Shown in pieces: positions 22,845-30,334 of a stretch of 32,067 nt of DNA. Where the stretch lies: NCBI GenBank assembly GCA_003220265.1, contig QHRW01000087.1, forward strand, positions 1 through 32,067, in the 5' to 3' direction. Every line of letters starts with the position of its first letter. The stretch's first letter is position 1. The notes under the pieces are model-generated. The model ran no database searches, was not told the DNA's origin, and saw nothing but the letters and a program-made list of their open reading frames with translations. This DNA is from Candidatus Rokuibacteriota bacterium (GTDB lineage: Bacteria > Methylomirabilota > Methylomirabilia > Rokubacteriales > CSP1-6). The position numbers were made by a program, and so were the translations under genes.

Positions 22845-24485
22845 TCAGTTCGTCCCGGTGGTCCGCTGGAGCAGCAGGTATTCCCCCTCTTCGCGGACGA
22901 CGCGATAGCGCACGGTCTTGTTGACCGGCGCGCCGGGACTGAGCGTGACGTCGGCGCCGTCGCGCGTGGCCACGACGCGGCCGACTTCGCCCTCGTCCAG
23001 CCGCGCGCTGCTCACGAAGGCATAGTCGGCGCGATCGAGGCCGACCGGGAAGACGAATACCTTCTGGCGCCGGGCGAGGTGAGGGAAGAAGCGCTCGCCG
23101 GCGCAGACCGACGCCGAGGGCGGAATGCTGTCCATCACCTTCACGGCCGCCCGCGCGTCGTCGGTGGGGCGCCAGCGGCTCACCGCGAGTCCGTTCACCG
23201 TGCGATCGGAGAGGACGAGGCTCACCAGCGCCGCGCCGGTGAGGACACGGCGCGGCGTCAGCATCGCGCCCAGCCGCGACGGGCGCACGGCGCCCTGGCT
23301 CCATGCGCGCACGCGCTCGAGGCCGGCGATGCTGGCCACGACGAGAAATGGCAGCACGAACGACTGGTACTGCGTGCGGTAGTTGAAGAGGATCGGATCC
23401 GAGTTCAACAGATTCTGCGCGAGCGCGGGCAGGGCGCCGACGGCGGCGATGGGGGCGGCCAGCGGCAGGAAGCCCAGCGGAGCCAGGAGCGCCGCCACGT
23501 AGCGGAGGCGCCGGGCGCTGAGCAGCGTCTCCAGCACGGCGCGCGGGCGGAGGATCGGCGAGAGGATGATGGCGCCGAGGCTCTTGCCCAGATGCCCGTA
23601 GCGCGCGGTGAGATAGGGATACGGCTCGCCGCGGAAGTGCGGCATGATCCAGCCCACGCTGGCGAACAGCCAGGCGATCCCGATCACGGCGATGCCACCG
23701 CCCAGGACGAAGCGGCGCTTGGCCATGGCCACCCAGAGCCCGAGCCCCACGACGGCGATCGAGGCGTCTTCCCGCGTGCCGAGGGTCAGCACGAGCGCGG
23801 GCCAGAACAGCCACCAGCGCCGCGTCTGCACCGCGTACATCGCGGTGATCAGCAGCGGGATGGCGAGCGCGGCGGTATGAAAGTCCTTCGTGTTGATCCC
23901 GTGCAGCGTCGGGTTCATGAGGTAGAGGACGGCGAGGCCGGCGGCCGCCACGTCGCCGACGCGCGGCCGGGCCATCAGGTAGAGCGGCACCGCGCCCAGC
24001 GCGAGCGCGAGGGACTGGAAGACCAGCAGCGCCTCGGGCAGCCACGGCAGCCGCCCGAGCGGCGCCATCAGGTAGAGGATCGGCGAGAGATGCCCGGCCC
24101 ACGCGTGCTGCTCCAGCAGCGTCTCGTGCGGCGTCAGCCCCTGGCCGAGGGCCCACACGACCTGCACGTAATAGCCGAGGTCCATGGCGTGCGTGCGGAA
24201 CGTCACGTGGTTGCCGAGACAGATGAGCGAGAGCACGGCCGTGTAGACGACGACGCCGATCGCCACGACGCGCGCGGGCCGTCCTGGACGTATGCTCGGG
24301 GCGGCGACGATCCAGCGGATGGCCGCCAGCGCGAGCGCGACGAGCAGCACGTCCTGCCCCCGCGTGACGGGCACGCGCACGCGGCCGAGGGCCAGCGTGA
24401 AGCCGTCCGTGAGCAGGACCCACACGAGGAGAAGGAGGACCAGCGCCGTGAGGGCGTCCAGGACCGGCACGATCCGGCGCATCAT
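22845..24485 (-). CDS. DUF2079 multi-spanning membrane protein
   Basis: This 546-residue membrane protein fits DUF2079, part of the GT-C glycosyltransferase-like clan. The characteristic stretch THAMDLGYYVQVVWALGQG (around 98-116), with its Asp, and the long run of hydrophobic helices are visible. LNPTLHGINTKDFH and LGTREDASIAVVGLGLW also match. Residues from about 430 on (the SRWRPTDDARAAVKVMDSIP segment) form an outside domain, as in GT-C enzymes. Its substrate is unknown. Two ATGs in tandem begin it (24485, 24482). Only 16 bases separate it from a divergent methyltransferase gene. Confidence 0.85.
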   Translation of the reverse strand: MMRRIVPVLDALTALVLLLLVWVLLTDGFTLALGRVRVPVTRGQDVLLVALALAAIRWIVAAPSIRPGRPARVVAIGVVVYTAVLSLICLGNHVTFRTHAMDLGYYVQVVWALGQGLTPHETLLEQHAWAGHLSPILYLMAPLGRLPWLPEALLVFQSLALALGAVPLYLMARPRVGDVAAAGLAVLYLMNPTLHGINTKDFHTAALAIPLLITAMYAVQTRRWWLFWPALVLTLGTREDASIAVVGLGLWVAMAKRRFVLGGGIAVIGIAWLFASVGWIMPHFRGEPYPYLTARYGHLGKSLGAIILSPILRPRAVLETLLSARRLRYVAALLAPLGFLPLAAPIAAVGALPALAQNLLNSDPILFNYRTQYQSFVLPFLVVASIAGLERVRAWSQGAVRPSRLGAMLTPRRVLTGAALVSLVLSDRTVNGLAVSRWRPTDDARAAVKVMDSIPPSASVCAGERFFPHLARRQKVFVFPVGLDRADYAFVSSARLDEGEVGRVVATRDGADVTLSPGAPVNKTVRYRVVREEGEYLLLQRTTGTN

Positions 24486-24501
24486 CGGCGCTTAGCCTAG
24501 C

Positions 24502-25266
24502 ATGAGACCGTTCTACGGTCGTTTCGCCTGGGCCTACGATCTGCTGGTCGAGCGCCCGGTGTCGCAGGAGTGCGCGTACGTCGCGACGGCATTGACGAAG
24601 CACGGCGTCGCCGCCGGCGCCCGCGTGCTCGATGCCGGCTGCGGTACCGGCCGCTACGCGGCCGCGCTGGCCGGCCACGGATATCGCGTGACCGGTGTCG
24701 ATCTCGCGCCGGACCTGGTCGCGGTCGCGCGACGGCGCGGCGGCAGCGCACGCTTCGCCGTCGGCGATCTCTCCGCGCTGCCGCTGCGCGCCGTCTACGG
24801 CGCCGCGCTGTGCCGTGGCGTGCTCAATGACGTGCTCGACGACGACGTGCGGCGCGCGGTGATGCGGGCGCTGGCCGGCGTGCTGACCGGGCCCGGGGTG
24901 CTCGTGCTGGACGTGCGGGACTGGTACGCCACGGTGCAACGGAAGACCGCGGAGCCCGTCCACGAGCGCACCGTCGAGACGGAGCGCGGCACCCTGATCT
25001 TTCGCAGCGAGACGCGGCTCGAGCCCGCGACCCGCCGCTTGCTGATCTCGGAGCGCCACGCCCTCGTCACCCGTTCCGGGACGGAGTCCGAGGCGTACGA
25101 GTTCGTGATGCGCTGCTGGACGCGGGCGGAGCTGGACGCGAGCCTTCGCCAGGCCGGCCTCGCCCTCGTCGCGCTCCGCGGCGGCTACGACGACGCCGTG
25201 CCGGCCGGGGCCACCGACCGCCTGGTCGCCATCGCCGCGCGAACGCCGGGTATGCTGAGGTCATGA
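24502..25266 (+). CDS. Class I SAM-dependent methyltransferase
   Basis: This 254-residue enzyme has a textbook motif I (VLDAGCGTGRYAAAL, 42-56), an acidic ribose residue in GVDLAPDLVAVA, then FAVGDLSALPL and a motif IV-like CRGVLNDVLDDD. A beta-rich insertion near the end (ETRLEPATRRLLIS) is typical of small-molecule methyltransferases. Its substrate is unknown. The ATG has no obvious ribosome site and lies 16 bases from the divergent DUF2079 start. The stop overlaps the cupin start (ATGA), so these two genes and perhaps the SRPBCC gene form an operon. Confidence 0.87.
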   Translation: MRPFYGRFAWAYDLLVERPVSQECAYVATALTKHGVAAGARVLDAGCGTGRYAAALAGHGYRVTGVDLAPDLVAVARRRGGSARFAVGDLSALPLRAVYGAALCRGVLNDVLDDDVRRAVMRALAGVLTGPGVLVLDVRDWYATVQRKTAEPVHERTVETERGTLIFRSETRLEPATRRLLISERHALVTRSGTESEAYEFVMRCWTRAELDASLRQAGLALVALRGGYDDAVPAGATDRLVAIAARTPGMLRS

Positions 25267-25604
25267 AACGCAAGCGTCTTCGCTTTGGCAAGGGTTTTCG
25301 CGTCGCGCTGGGCAATCGCCGCTCCCAGGTAGCCGAGATGGTGCTGCCGCCGGGCGAGTCCGAGGGCGGGCCGACCAACCGTCACCGCGGCGCCGACCAG
25401 TGGCTCTACGTCGTGACGGGCACCGGCGCCGCGCTGGTGAAGGGCCGGCGCGTGCCGCTGCGGGCGGGCACGCTGCTGCTCGTCGAGCACGGCGATCGCC
25501 ACGAGATCAAGAACACGGGGCGCGGATTGCTGCGCACGCTCAACGTCTACGTGCCGCCCGCCTACACGCGCGGTGGTGACGAGCTGCCGCGCGCGCGGCC
25601 CTGA
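25263..25604 (+). CDS. Cupin-domain protein
   Basis: This 113-residue protein is a single cupin: VLPPGESEGGPTNRHRGADQW with the first metal-type motif (G-x5-HRG-x3-W) and a second motif LLLVEHGDRHEIKNTG. His residues HRG and HEIKN could bind a metal. It could be an isomerase, a dioxygenase or a small binding protein; the sequence does not say which. ATG overlaps the methyltransferase stop by 4 nt. Confidence 0.87.
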   Translation: MKRKRLRFGKGFRVALGNRRSQVAEMVLPPGESEGGPTNRHRGADQWLYVVTGTGAALVKGRRVPLRAGTLLLVEHGDRHEIKNTGRGLLRTLNVYVPPAYTRGGDELPRARP

Positions 25605-25608
25605 ATCC

Positions 25609-26022
25609 ATGTCCGGCCTGCTGCGGTGCCGTACGCTGAGCGTGTCGATCGACTGCTCGCCCAGGCGCGTCTATGAGTTCGTCAGGAATCCCGAGAACGT
25701 TCCGCGCTGGGCCGGTGGGCTCGGCACGGCGGTGCACAAGGAAGGTGACCGCTGGATCCTGCAGACTCCGGATGGCCCGCTCGGCCTCGGCTTCGTGGCC
25801 GACAACGACCTCGGTGTCCTCGATCACCGCGTCACCATCGCGCCCGGCGTGGACGTCCTCAACCCCATGCGCGTCGTGGCCAACGGCTCCGGCAGCGAGG
25901 TCAGCTTCACGCTGTTCCAGCTCCCCGGCATGACGGCGGAGAAGTTCGCCGAGGACGCCGGCCTCGTCGAGCGCGACCTGAGAACGCTGAAGAAGGTGCT
26001 CGAGGCGGCGTCGCGCGGCTAG
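25609..26022 (+). CDS. SRPBCC/polyketide-cyclase-like protein
   Basis: This 137-residue protein has the START/SRPBCC helix-grip pattern. Strand VSIDCSPRRVYEFVRNPEN at the front is the standard opening of polyketide_cyc2-type proteins. The long C-terminal helix DAGLVERDLRTLKKVLEAAS closes the hydrophobic cavity. Such proteins bind or cyclise small hydrophobic ligands; the ligand is unknown. The ATG at 25609 follows the cupin stop by 4 bases. The stop shares the palindromic CTAG with the stop of the convergent NTF2-like gene (26019-26022). Confidence 0.8.
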   Translation: MSGLLRCRTLSVSIDCSPRRVYEFVRNPENVPRWAGGLGTAVHKEGDRWILQTPDGPLGLGFVADNDLGVLDHRVTIAPGVDVLNPMRVVANGSGSEVSFTLFQLPGMTAEKFAEDAGLVERDLRTLKKVLEAASRG

Positions 26023-26417
26023 GCCGGCCCGCCGCCGAGGATGTGCGAGGCGTGGTGGTGGACGAGGCGCCAGTCGGCGCCGTCGCGCTCGAACAGGTTG
26101 GTGGCGAGGATCGCCGTGACCGTGACCCGGCCGGCGACGTCCGACAGGATGTTCTCGGTGCAGGTGACCCAGGCCTGATGGCCGCCCACCACGGCGCTCA
26201 CGTTGGAGAGCGTGAAGCGCATCTCCTCGGTGTTGGTGAAGATCGTCTCCCACGACTCCCGCACGGCCTCCCAGCCGGACAGGAGCGGCCAGCCGGGATG
26301 CACGCACTTGACGTGCTCGCCATGGGCCCACACGCGGTCCATCTCGGCGATGTCGAGCGCCTCGAACGCGCGATAGAAGCGCGCGTTGGCCTCGACCACC
26401 TCGGCGTCGTCGCTCAC
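26019..26417 (-). CDS. NTF2/SnoaL-like protein
   Basis: This 132-residue protein opens with NARFYRAFEALDIAEMDRVW, the NTF2-like helical start. Then follow HVKCVHPGWPLLSGWEAVRESWE and the strands FTLSNVSAVVGGHQAWVTCTE and VTVTAILATNLFERDG. The ending DWRLVHHHASHI is common in SnoaL_3-like proteins of soil bacteria. These form a cone-shaped pocket and may be enzymes or binders. It starts with GTG overlapping the Rieske gene stop by 4 nt. The two are therefore likely co-expressed, and perhaps act together. Confidence 0.83.
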   Translation of the reverse strand: MSDDAEVVEANARFYRAFEALDIAEMDRVWAHGEHVKCVHPGWPLLSGWEAVRESWETIFTNTEEMRFTLSNVSAVVGGHQAWVTCTENILSDVAGRVTVTAILATNLFERDGADWRLVHHHASHILGGGPA

Positions 26418-26758
26418 GGGCAGCTCACCACCAGCGCGTCGCCCTCGCGGCGCAGCGGCAGGGCGCGCAGCGCGTCGCCCGCGCACGGGCCCACGGTGCA
26501 GTGGCCGGTGAGCGGCTCGAAGATGGCGCCGTGGGTGGAGCAGATCAGGTCGCGGCCGTCGTCCGTGTAGAACTCGTTGGGCCAGAGATCGAGCGGCGTG
26601 CCGACGTGCGGGCAGCGGTTCACCCACGCGCGCACCTCGCCGTCGTGATTCACCACGAAGCCGTTGAGGCGCCGGCCACCGCAGTCGAGGCGAAATTTCA
26701 GCGTGCGGCCGGGGGCGAGATCGGCGGCGGCGCACCGCCACTCGGCGGAATCGGCCAT
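26414..26758 (-). CDS. Rieske [2Fe-2S] ferredoxin-like protein
   Basis: This 114-residue protein is a small soluble Rieske protein: first ligand pair Cys49-x-His51 (NRCPHVGTPLDL), second pair Cys73-x2-His76 (ICSTHGAIFEP). It probably carries electrons to an oxygenase, or reports redox state. No oxygenase gene is nearby, so its partner is unknown. I chose the ATG at 26758; an in-frame ATG at 26767 would add three residues. Neither has a ribosome site. A TAACAT hexamer just upstream would make the 26758 start nearly leaderless. Confidence 0.87.
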   Translation of the reverse strand: MADSAEWRCAAADLAPGRTLKFRLDCGGRRLNGFVVNHDGEVRAWVNRCPHVGTPLDLWPNEFYTDDGRDLICSTHGAIFEPLTGHCTVGPCAGDALRALPLRREGDALVVSCP

Positions 26759-26765
26759 GCGGCGC

Positions 26766-26775
26766 ATGTTACCAT
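26766..26775. promoter_or_regulatory. Possible divergent -10 elements, Rieske/ABC gap
   Basis: Start codons of the Rieske gene and the ABC ATPase gene are only 25 bases apart. TACCAT (26770-26775, plus strand, 4 of 6) and TAACAT (26771-26766, minus strand, 4 of 6) overlap. Either would place transcription starts within a few bases of the ATG. No ribosome sites are visible. Confidence 0.25.
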
Positions 26776-26783
26776 TTCGAATC

Positions 26784-27740
26784 ATGTCCTCCGTCGACGC
26801 CACCCGCCTCGCCATCGACGCGCGCGAGGTCACCAAGACGTTCCGGTCCGGCTGGTTCCGGCGGCGGGAGACGGCCGCGCTGCGCGGCGTCTCGCTGCAG
26901 GTCGAGCGCGGGATGATCTTCGGCTTGCTGGGCCCCAACGGTGCCGGCAAGACGACGCTGCTGTCGATCCTGGCCACCCTGCTGGTGCCGGACGGCGGCG
27001 TGGCGCGTGTGCTCGGGCTCGACGTGACGCGCGACGCGACGGCATTGCGGCGCCGGCTCAACATGGCCAGCGGGCGGCCGTCGTTCCTGTGGAGCCTGCG
27101 CGTGGACGAGATCATCGCCTTTTATGGCCGGCTCTACGGGCTGTCCGGAGCCCGGCTCCGCCGGCAGGTGGACGCGCTGATCGAGCAGTACGAGCTGACG
27201 TCGTACCGCAAGGCGCAGTACAACGAGCTGTCCACGGGGCTCAAGCAGCGCGTGGCCCTCGCCAAGGCGCTGATCAACGATCCCGAGCTGCTGTTCCTGG
27301 ACGAGCCGACGCTCGGTCTCGACCCCGACGTGTCGGTGCGCGTCCGCCGGCACGTGGCGGACCTGCGGCGGGAGCAGGGGATGACGATCGTGCTCACCAC
27401 CCACTACATGCGCGAGGCCGAGGAGCTCTGCGACGAGATCGGCTTCATCAAGGCCGGCCGCATCCTCGCGCAGGGCACGGCGGACGCGCTCAAGCGTCAG
27501 ATGGGCCTGGGCTACGTCGTCGCGCTCAAGCTGGAGCCGCGTCCGGCGTGGCTGGCCGAGGCGCCCGGCGTCCTGCGCTGCGTGGACGCCGGCGACGGCT
27601 GGATCGACTGCACGGTGGACGATCCGGAGAAGCGCGTGCCGGAGCTGCTGCGCGCGTTCATGAAGGAAGGCGTCGAGGTGCGCAATCTCCAGGTACGCGA
27701 GCCCGAGCTGGAGGAGGTCTTCGTTGAGCTGGCGCGCTGA
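26784..27740 (+). CDS. ABC-2 exporter ATP-binding protein
   Basis: This 318-residue ATPase has Walker A GPNGAGKTT (50-58), signature LSTGLKQR (149-156), Walker B LLFLDEPTLGLD and H-loop TTHYM with His207. A C-terminal extra region (about 230-318) resembles the DrrA/NodI/CcmA-type exporter ATPases. It powers the ABC-2 permease that overlaps its 3' end by 17 bases. Cargo could be a drug, lipid or polysaccharide precursor; the sequence does not decide. ATG at 26784 is chosen as it begins MSSVDATRLAIDAREVTKTF; upstream in-frame codons are part of the divergent Rieske gene. Confidence 0.93.
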   Translation: MSSVDATRLAIDAREVTKTFRSGWFRRRETAALRGVSLQVERGMIFGLLGPNGAGKTTLLSILATLLVPDGGVARVLGLDVTRDATALRRRLNMASGRPSFLWSLRVDEIIAFYGRLYGLSGARLRRQVDALIEQYELTSYRKAQYNELSTGLKQRVALAKALINDPELLFLDEPTLGLDPDVSVRVRRHVADLRREQGMTIVLTTHYMREAEELCDEIGFIKAGRILAQGTADALKRQMGLGYVVALKLEPRPAWLAEAPGVLRCVDAGDGWIDCTVDDPEKRVPELLRAFMKEGVEVRNLQVREPELEEVFVELAR

Positions 27741-28518
27741 GCTGCTGCCGACCTACGCGGTGGCCGCGCGCAACCTGGTCATGGGCGTGCGCAACGTGTT
27801 CTTCTTCTTCGAGCTGCTCTTCTGGCCGATCGTCGGCGTGCTGTCCATCGGTCTCATGACGCGCTTCCTCGGCCTCACGCCGGAGCAGGGAGCGTTCGTG
27901 CTGGTGGGGACGCTGGCGCTCTCGATCGTCAACGTCTGCCAGCTCGAGGTGGCCTACGCGATGCTGCTCGACGTGTGGTCGAAGTCGGTGAAGCACCAGT
28001 TCATGGCGCCGATCCGCATCCGCCATCTCACGGTGGGCTCCTGGCTCATCGGCGTGCTCCGCGGCTTCGTCATCTTCGTGCTGCTCGCCGCGCTGGCGGC
28101 CTGGGCCTTCGACTTCCACGTGCTGCGCCCGGGCGTCGTCGCGGTGACGGCGTTCCTGGCCGGCTGCTTCCTGACGTCGCTGGTCGTGGGCGTGTTCGTC
28201 TGCGCGCTGGTGACGCTGTTCGGCACGCGGGCGGAGGCGTTCGCGTGGGCCAGCGTGAACCTCGTGCTCGTGCTGGCCGGCATCTACTATCCGGTCTCCG
28301 TGCTGCCGAAGCCGGTGGCGGCCATCGCCGCCGCCATCCCGCTCACGTACTTCCTCGACGCGTACAGGTCCCACTTCGGGTTCCGCTCGGAGTTCGCGGC
28401 GCCGGTCACCACCGGCCTCGCGCTGTCCGCGGTCTACGTCGTCCTCGCCCACTGGGCGTTCCGCGCCGCCATCGAGCGTGCGCGCCAGACCGGCCTCCTC
28501 CTCAAGATGTCGGAGTGA
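27724..28518 (+). CDS. ABC-2 type exporter permease
   Basis: This 264-residue inner-membrane protein has six hydrophobic segments (about 25-50, 58-80, 105-125, 135-160, 170-190 and 235-255), as in ABC-2 permeases. Parts such as FELLFWPIVGVLSIGLMTRF and SVNLVLVLAGIYYPVSVLP, a common ABC-2 signature before the last loop, are clear. It begins at TTG 27724, inside the ATPase gene, so is translationally coupled to it. The pair makes a complete exporter of two proteins (each used twice). The cargo is unknown. Confidence 0.9.
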   Translation: MSWRAELLPTYAVAARNLVMGVRNVFFFFELLFWPIVGVLSIGLMTRFLGLTPEQGAFVLVGTLALSIVNVCQLEVAYAMLLDVWSKSVKHQFMAPIRIRHLTVGSWLIGVLRGFVIFVLLAALAAWAFDFHVLRPGVVAVTAFLAGCFLTSLVVGVFVCALVTLFGTRAEAFAWASVNLVLVLAGIYYPVSVLPKPVAAIAAAIPLTYFLDAYRSHFGFRSEFAAPVTTGLALSAVYVVLAHWAFRAAIERARQTGLLLKMSE

Positions 28519-28538
28519 GCCGGTGATCGAGGGGCGCC

Positions 28539-28554
28539 ACGGCTACTGAGCCGT
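28539..28554. terminator. Small hairpin between convergent genes
   Basis: ACGGCT and AGCCGT pair around ACTG at the junction of the exporter permease and the SDR gene, over the SDR stop. The adjoining GCGCCACGGCT (28534-28544) equals an 11-base piece of the repeat at 30166. It may be a remnant of that repeat or chance. Weak terminator at best. Confidence 0.25.
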
Positions 28555-29298
28555 CCAGCCTCCGTCGATGACGAGCTCGCTGCCGGTGGTCCACGAGGAC
28601 TCGTCGGAGGCGAGATAGAGGACGCCGTAGGCTATCTCGTCCGGCTCGCCGTAGCGGCCCATCGGGATACGCGAGGTCATGAGCTGCCGCGTGGCGGGAT
28701 CGCGGCGGCGCGCCTCGGTCATCGGCGTGACGACCGGGCCGGGATGCACGGAGTTCACGCGGATGCCCTCCTTCGCGTACTGAAGCGCCGTCACCTTCGT
28801 CAGCAGCCGGACGGCGCCTTTGGACGCGGGGTACTGCGGGCTGATGTTGTCCATGCCGACCAGGCCGAGCTGCGAGGAGATGTTGATGATCGAGCCGCCG
28901 CCGGCGCGACGCATGGCCGGGATGGCCGCGCGCGTGCCGAGGAACACGCCCTTGGCGTTGACGGCCATCACCTGATCCCACGCGTCGGGTGCCGTGTCCT
29001 CCACGCGGCTGAGCACCGCGCCGATGCCGGCGTTGTTCACGAGGACGTGGAGCGCGCCGAAGCGCTCCTCGGCCAGCGCGACGGCGCGCTGCCAGTCGTC
29101 CTCGCGCGTGACGTCGAGGCGCACGAAGACGCACTCGCCGCCCTTGGCGCGGATCTCCGCCTCGACAGCCTGGCCCTCCTTCTCCAGCACGTCGCCGATG
29201 ACGACGCGCGCGCCCTCGCGCGTGAACAGCCGGGCCTCCGCGGCACCCATGCCGCGCGCGCCGCCGCTGATGAGCGCAACTTTGTTCGCGAGCCTCAT
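28543..29298 (-). CDS. SDR-family NAD(P)-dependent oxidoreductase
   Basis: This 251-residue classical SDR has ISGGARGMGAAEARLF (10-25), Asp36 in VVIGDV that favours NAD over NADP, the NNAG motif at 88-91, a catalytic Ser about 141-142 and Tyr156-x3-Lys160 (YPASK). The C-terminus LYLASDESSWTTGSELVIDG is typical. It probably oxidises or reduces a hydroxy/keto substrate. The ATG (with AGGGAG ahead) overlaps the stop of the permease gene by 4 nt. It therefore belongs to the peptide-type ABC importer operon and may act on the imported compound. Confidence 0.93.
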   Translation of the reverse strand: MRLANKVALISGGARGMGAAEARLFTREGARVVIGDVLEKEGQAVEAEIRAKGGECVFVRLDVTREDDWQRAVALAEERFGALHVLVNNAGIGAVLSRVEDTAPDAWDQVMAVNAKGVFLGTRAAIPAMRRAGGGSIINISSQLGLVGMDNISPQYPASKGAVRLLTKVTALQYAKEGIRVNSVHPGPVVTPMTEARRRDPATRQLMTSRIPMGRYGEPDEIAYGVLYLASDESSWTTGSELVIDGGWTAQ

Positions 29299-30134
29299 GT
29301 CGATCTCCCTGGTAGAGGGGCACCCTTCCGTTGCTCCCGCATGCGCGGGTCGAGGGCGTCGCGCACGGCGTCGCCCACGAAGTTGAGCCCCACGACGGTG
29401 ACGAACAGCGCCGCGCCCGGGCCGAAGACGATCCAGGGCGCCTGTTGAAGATAACCACGGCCCGCGTTGATCATGCTGCCCCACGAGGCCGCGGGCGGCT
29501 GGATGCCGAGGCCGAGGAACGATAGCGACGCCTCGGCCAGGATGGCGAACGCCACGCTGAGCGAGGCCTGCACCACGATGGGCGCCGTCGCGTTGGGCAG
29601 CACGTGGCGCCAGGCGATGCGCCAGCCCGGCGCCCCGAGCGCGCGCGCGGCGTCGACGTAATCGCGCGCCGTGATGGCCAGCACCTGGCCCCGCACCAGC
29701 CGCGCGAACGTGGGCGTGTAGACGACGGCCAGCGCGATGAGCACGCCGGTGAGCCCGGCGCCGAGCACCGCGCCCAGCGCGAGGGCCAGCACGAGCGGCG
29801 GGAAGGACAGCACGGCGTCCATCGCGCGCATCACGAGGCCGTCGATCCTCCCGCCGCAGTAGCCGGCCACGAGCCCCAGCACGCAGCCGCTCAGCAGAGC
29901 CAGGGCCACCGAGACGAACCCCGCCACCAGCGAGATGCGCGTGCCCCACACCACGCGTGAGAGAACGTCGCGGCCGACGTTGTCGGTGCCGAGCCAGTGC
30001 GCCGCGCCCGGCCGCGCCAGCGCGTTGCCCAGATTCTGCTTGAGCGGATCGTGCGGCGACAGCACGGGCGCCGCCAGCGCCAGCGCGAGGGCGGCCACGA
30101 GGATCGCCGCCCCGACTTGTGCGGCAAGAGACAA
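29295..30134 (-). CDS. DppC/OppC-like ABC importer permease, repeat-altered start
   Basis: The conserved part of this membrane permease starts around residue AAQVGAAILVAALALALAAP and goes on with HDPLKQNLGNALARPGAAHW, LGTDNVGRDVLSRVVWGTR and six helices. The EAA-type loop reads DYVDAARALGAPGWRIAWRH. It pairs with the DppB-like permease to import peptides, glycosides or similar solutes. The start is unsure. TTG at 30134 is my choice (279 residues), but the frame remains open through the repeat to ATGs at 30260 and 30335 and a GTG at 30188. The last overlaps the DppB-like stop as TAATG. Family members have 15-25 residues ahead of helix 1, so the native start may have been lost to the repeat. 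Confidence 0.85.
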   Translation of the reverse strand: MSLAAQVGAAILVAALALALAAPVLSPHDPLKQNLGNALARPGAAHWLGTDNVGRDVLSRVVWGTRISLVAGFVSVALALLSGCVLGLVAGYCGGRIDGLVMRAMDAVLSFPPLVLALALGAVLGAGLTGVLIALAVVYTPTFARLVRGQVLAITARDYVDAARALGAPGWRIAWRHVLPNATAPIVVQASLSVAFAILAEASLSFLGLGIQPPAASWGSMINAGRGYLQQAPWIVFGPGAALFVTVVGLNFVGDAVRDALDPRMREQRKGAPLPGRST

Positions 30135-30333
30135 GCGCCACGGCTTTGCCGGGGCTTGACGAACGTAAGCATTCCAGAGAAGCGCCACGGCTCCGCCGGG
30201 GCGCTTCGAACCGTCGGGGGGAATGGGGGCCATGTCGGGGCCCCCGTCGCCGCTAAGCATTCCAGAGAAGCGCCACGGCTCCGCCGGGGCGCTTCGAACC
30301 GTCGGGGGGAATGGGGGCCATGTCGGGGCCCCC
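30127..30333 (+). repeat. Tandem two-hairpin repeat: two exact 80-bp copies plus a fragment
   Basis: Copies at 30166-30245 and 30254-30333 are identical over 80 bp and separated by 8 bases (period 88). A partial copy (about 30127-30155) follows the same order, AGAGA then GCGCCACGGCT and GCCGGGGC, with a few changes. Each full copy folds into an imperfect hairpin (GCGCCACGGC/GCCGGGGCGC around TCC; 30182-30204 in the first copy) and a perfect one (GGGGGCC/GGCCCCC; 30225-30231 with 30239-30245). The array lies between two permease genes of one operon. Confidence 0.85.
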
Positions 30334-30334
30334 A

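Noticed and set aside
22630..25059. Minus-strand 800-codon open frame across methyltransferase and DUF2079 genes
   Set aside because: Composition is Arg/Ala/Pro-biased, and it runs out of frame with the genuine proteins on the same strand.
30166..30333. Tandem repeat considered as a CRISPR array
   Set aside because: Only two full units of 80 bp, with 8-bp separation and internal hairpins; no spacers or cas genes.
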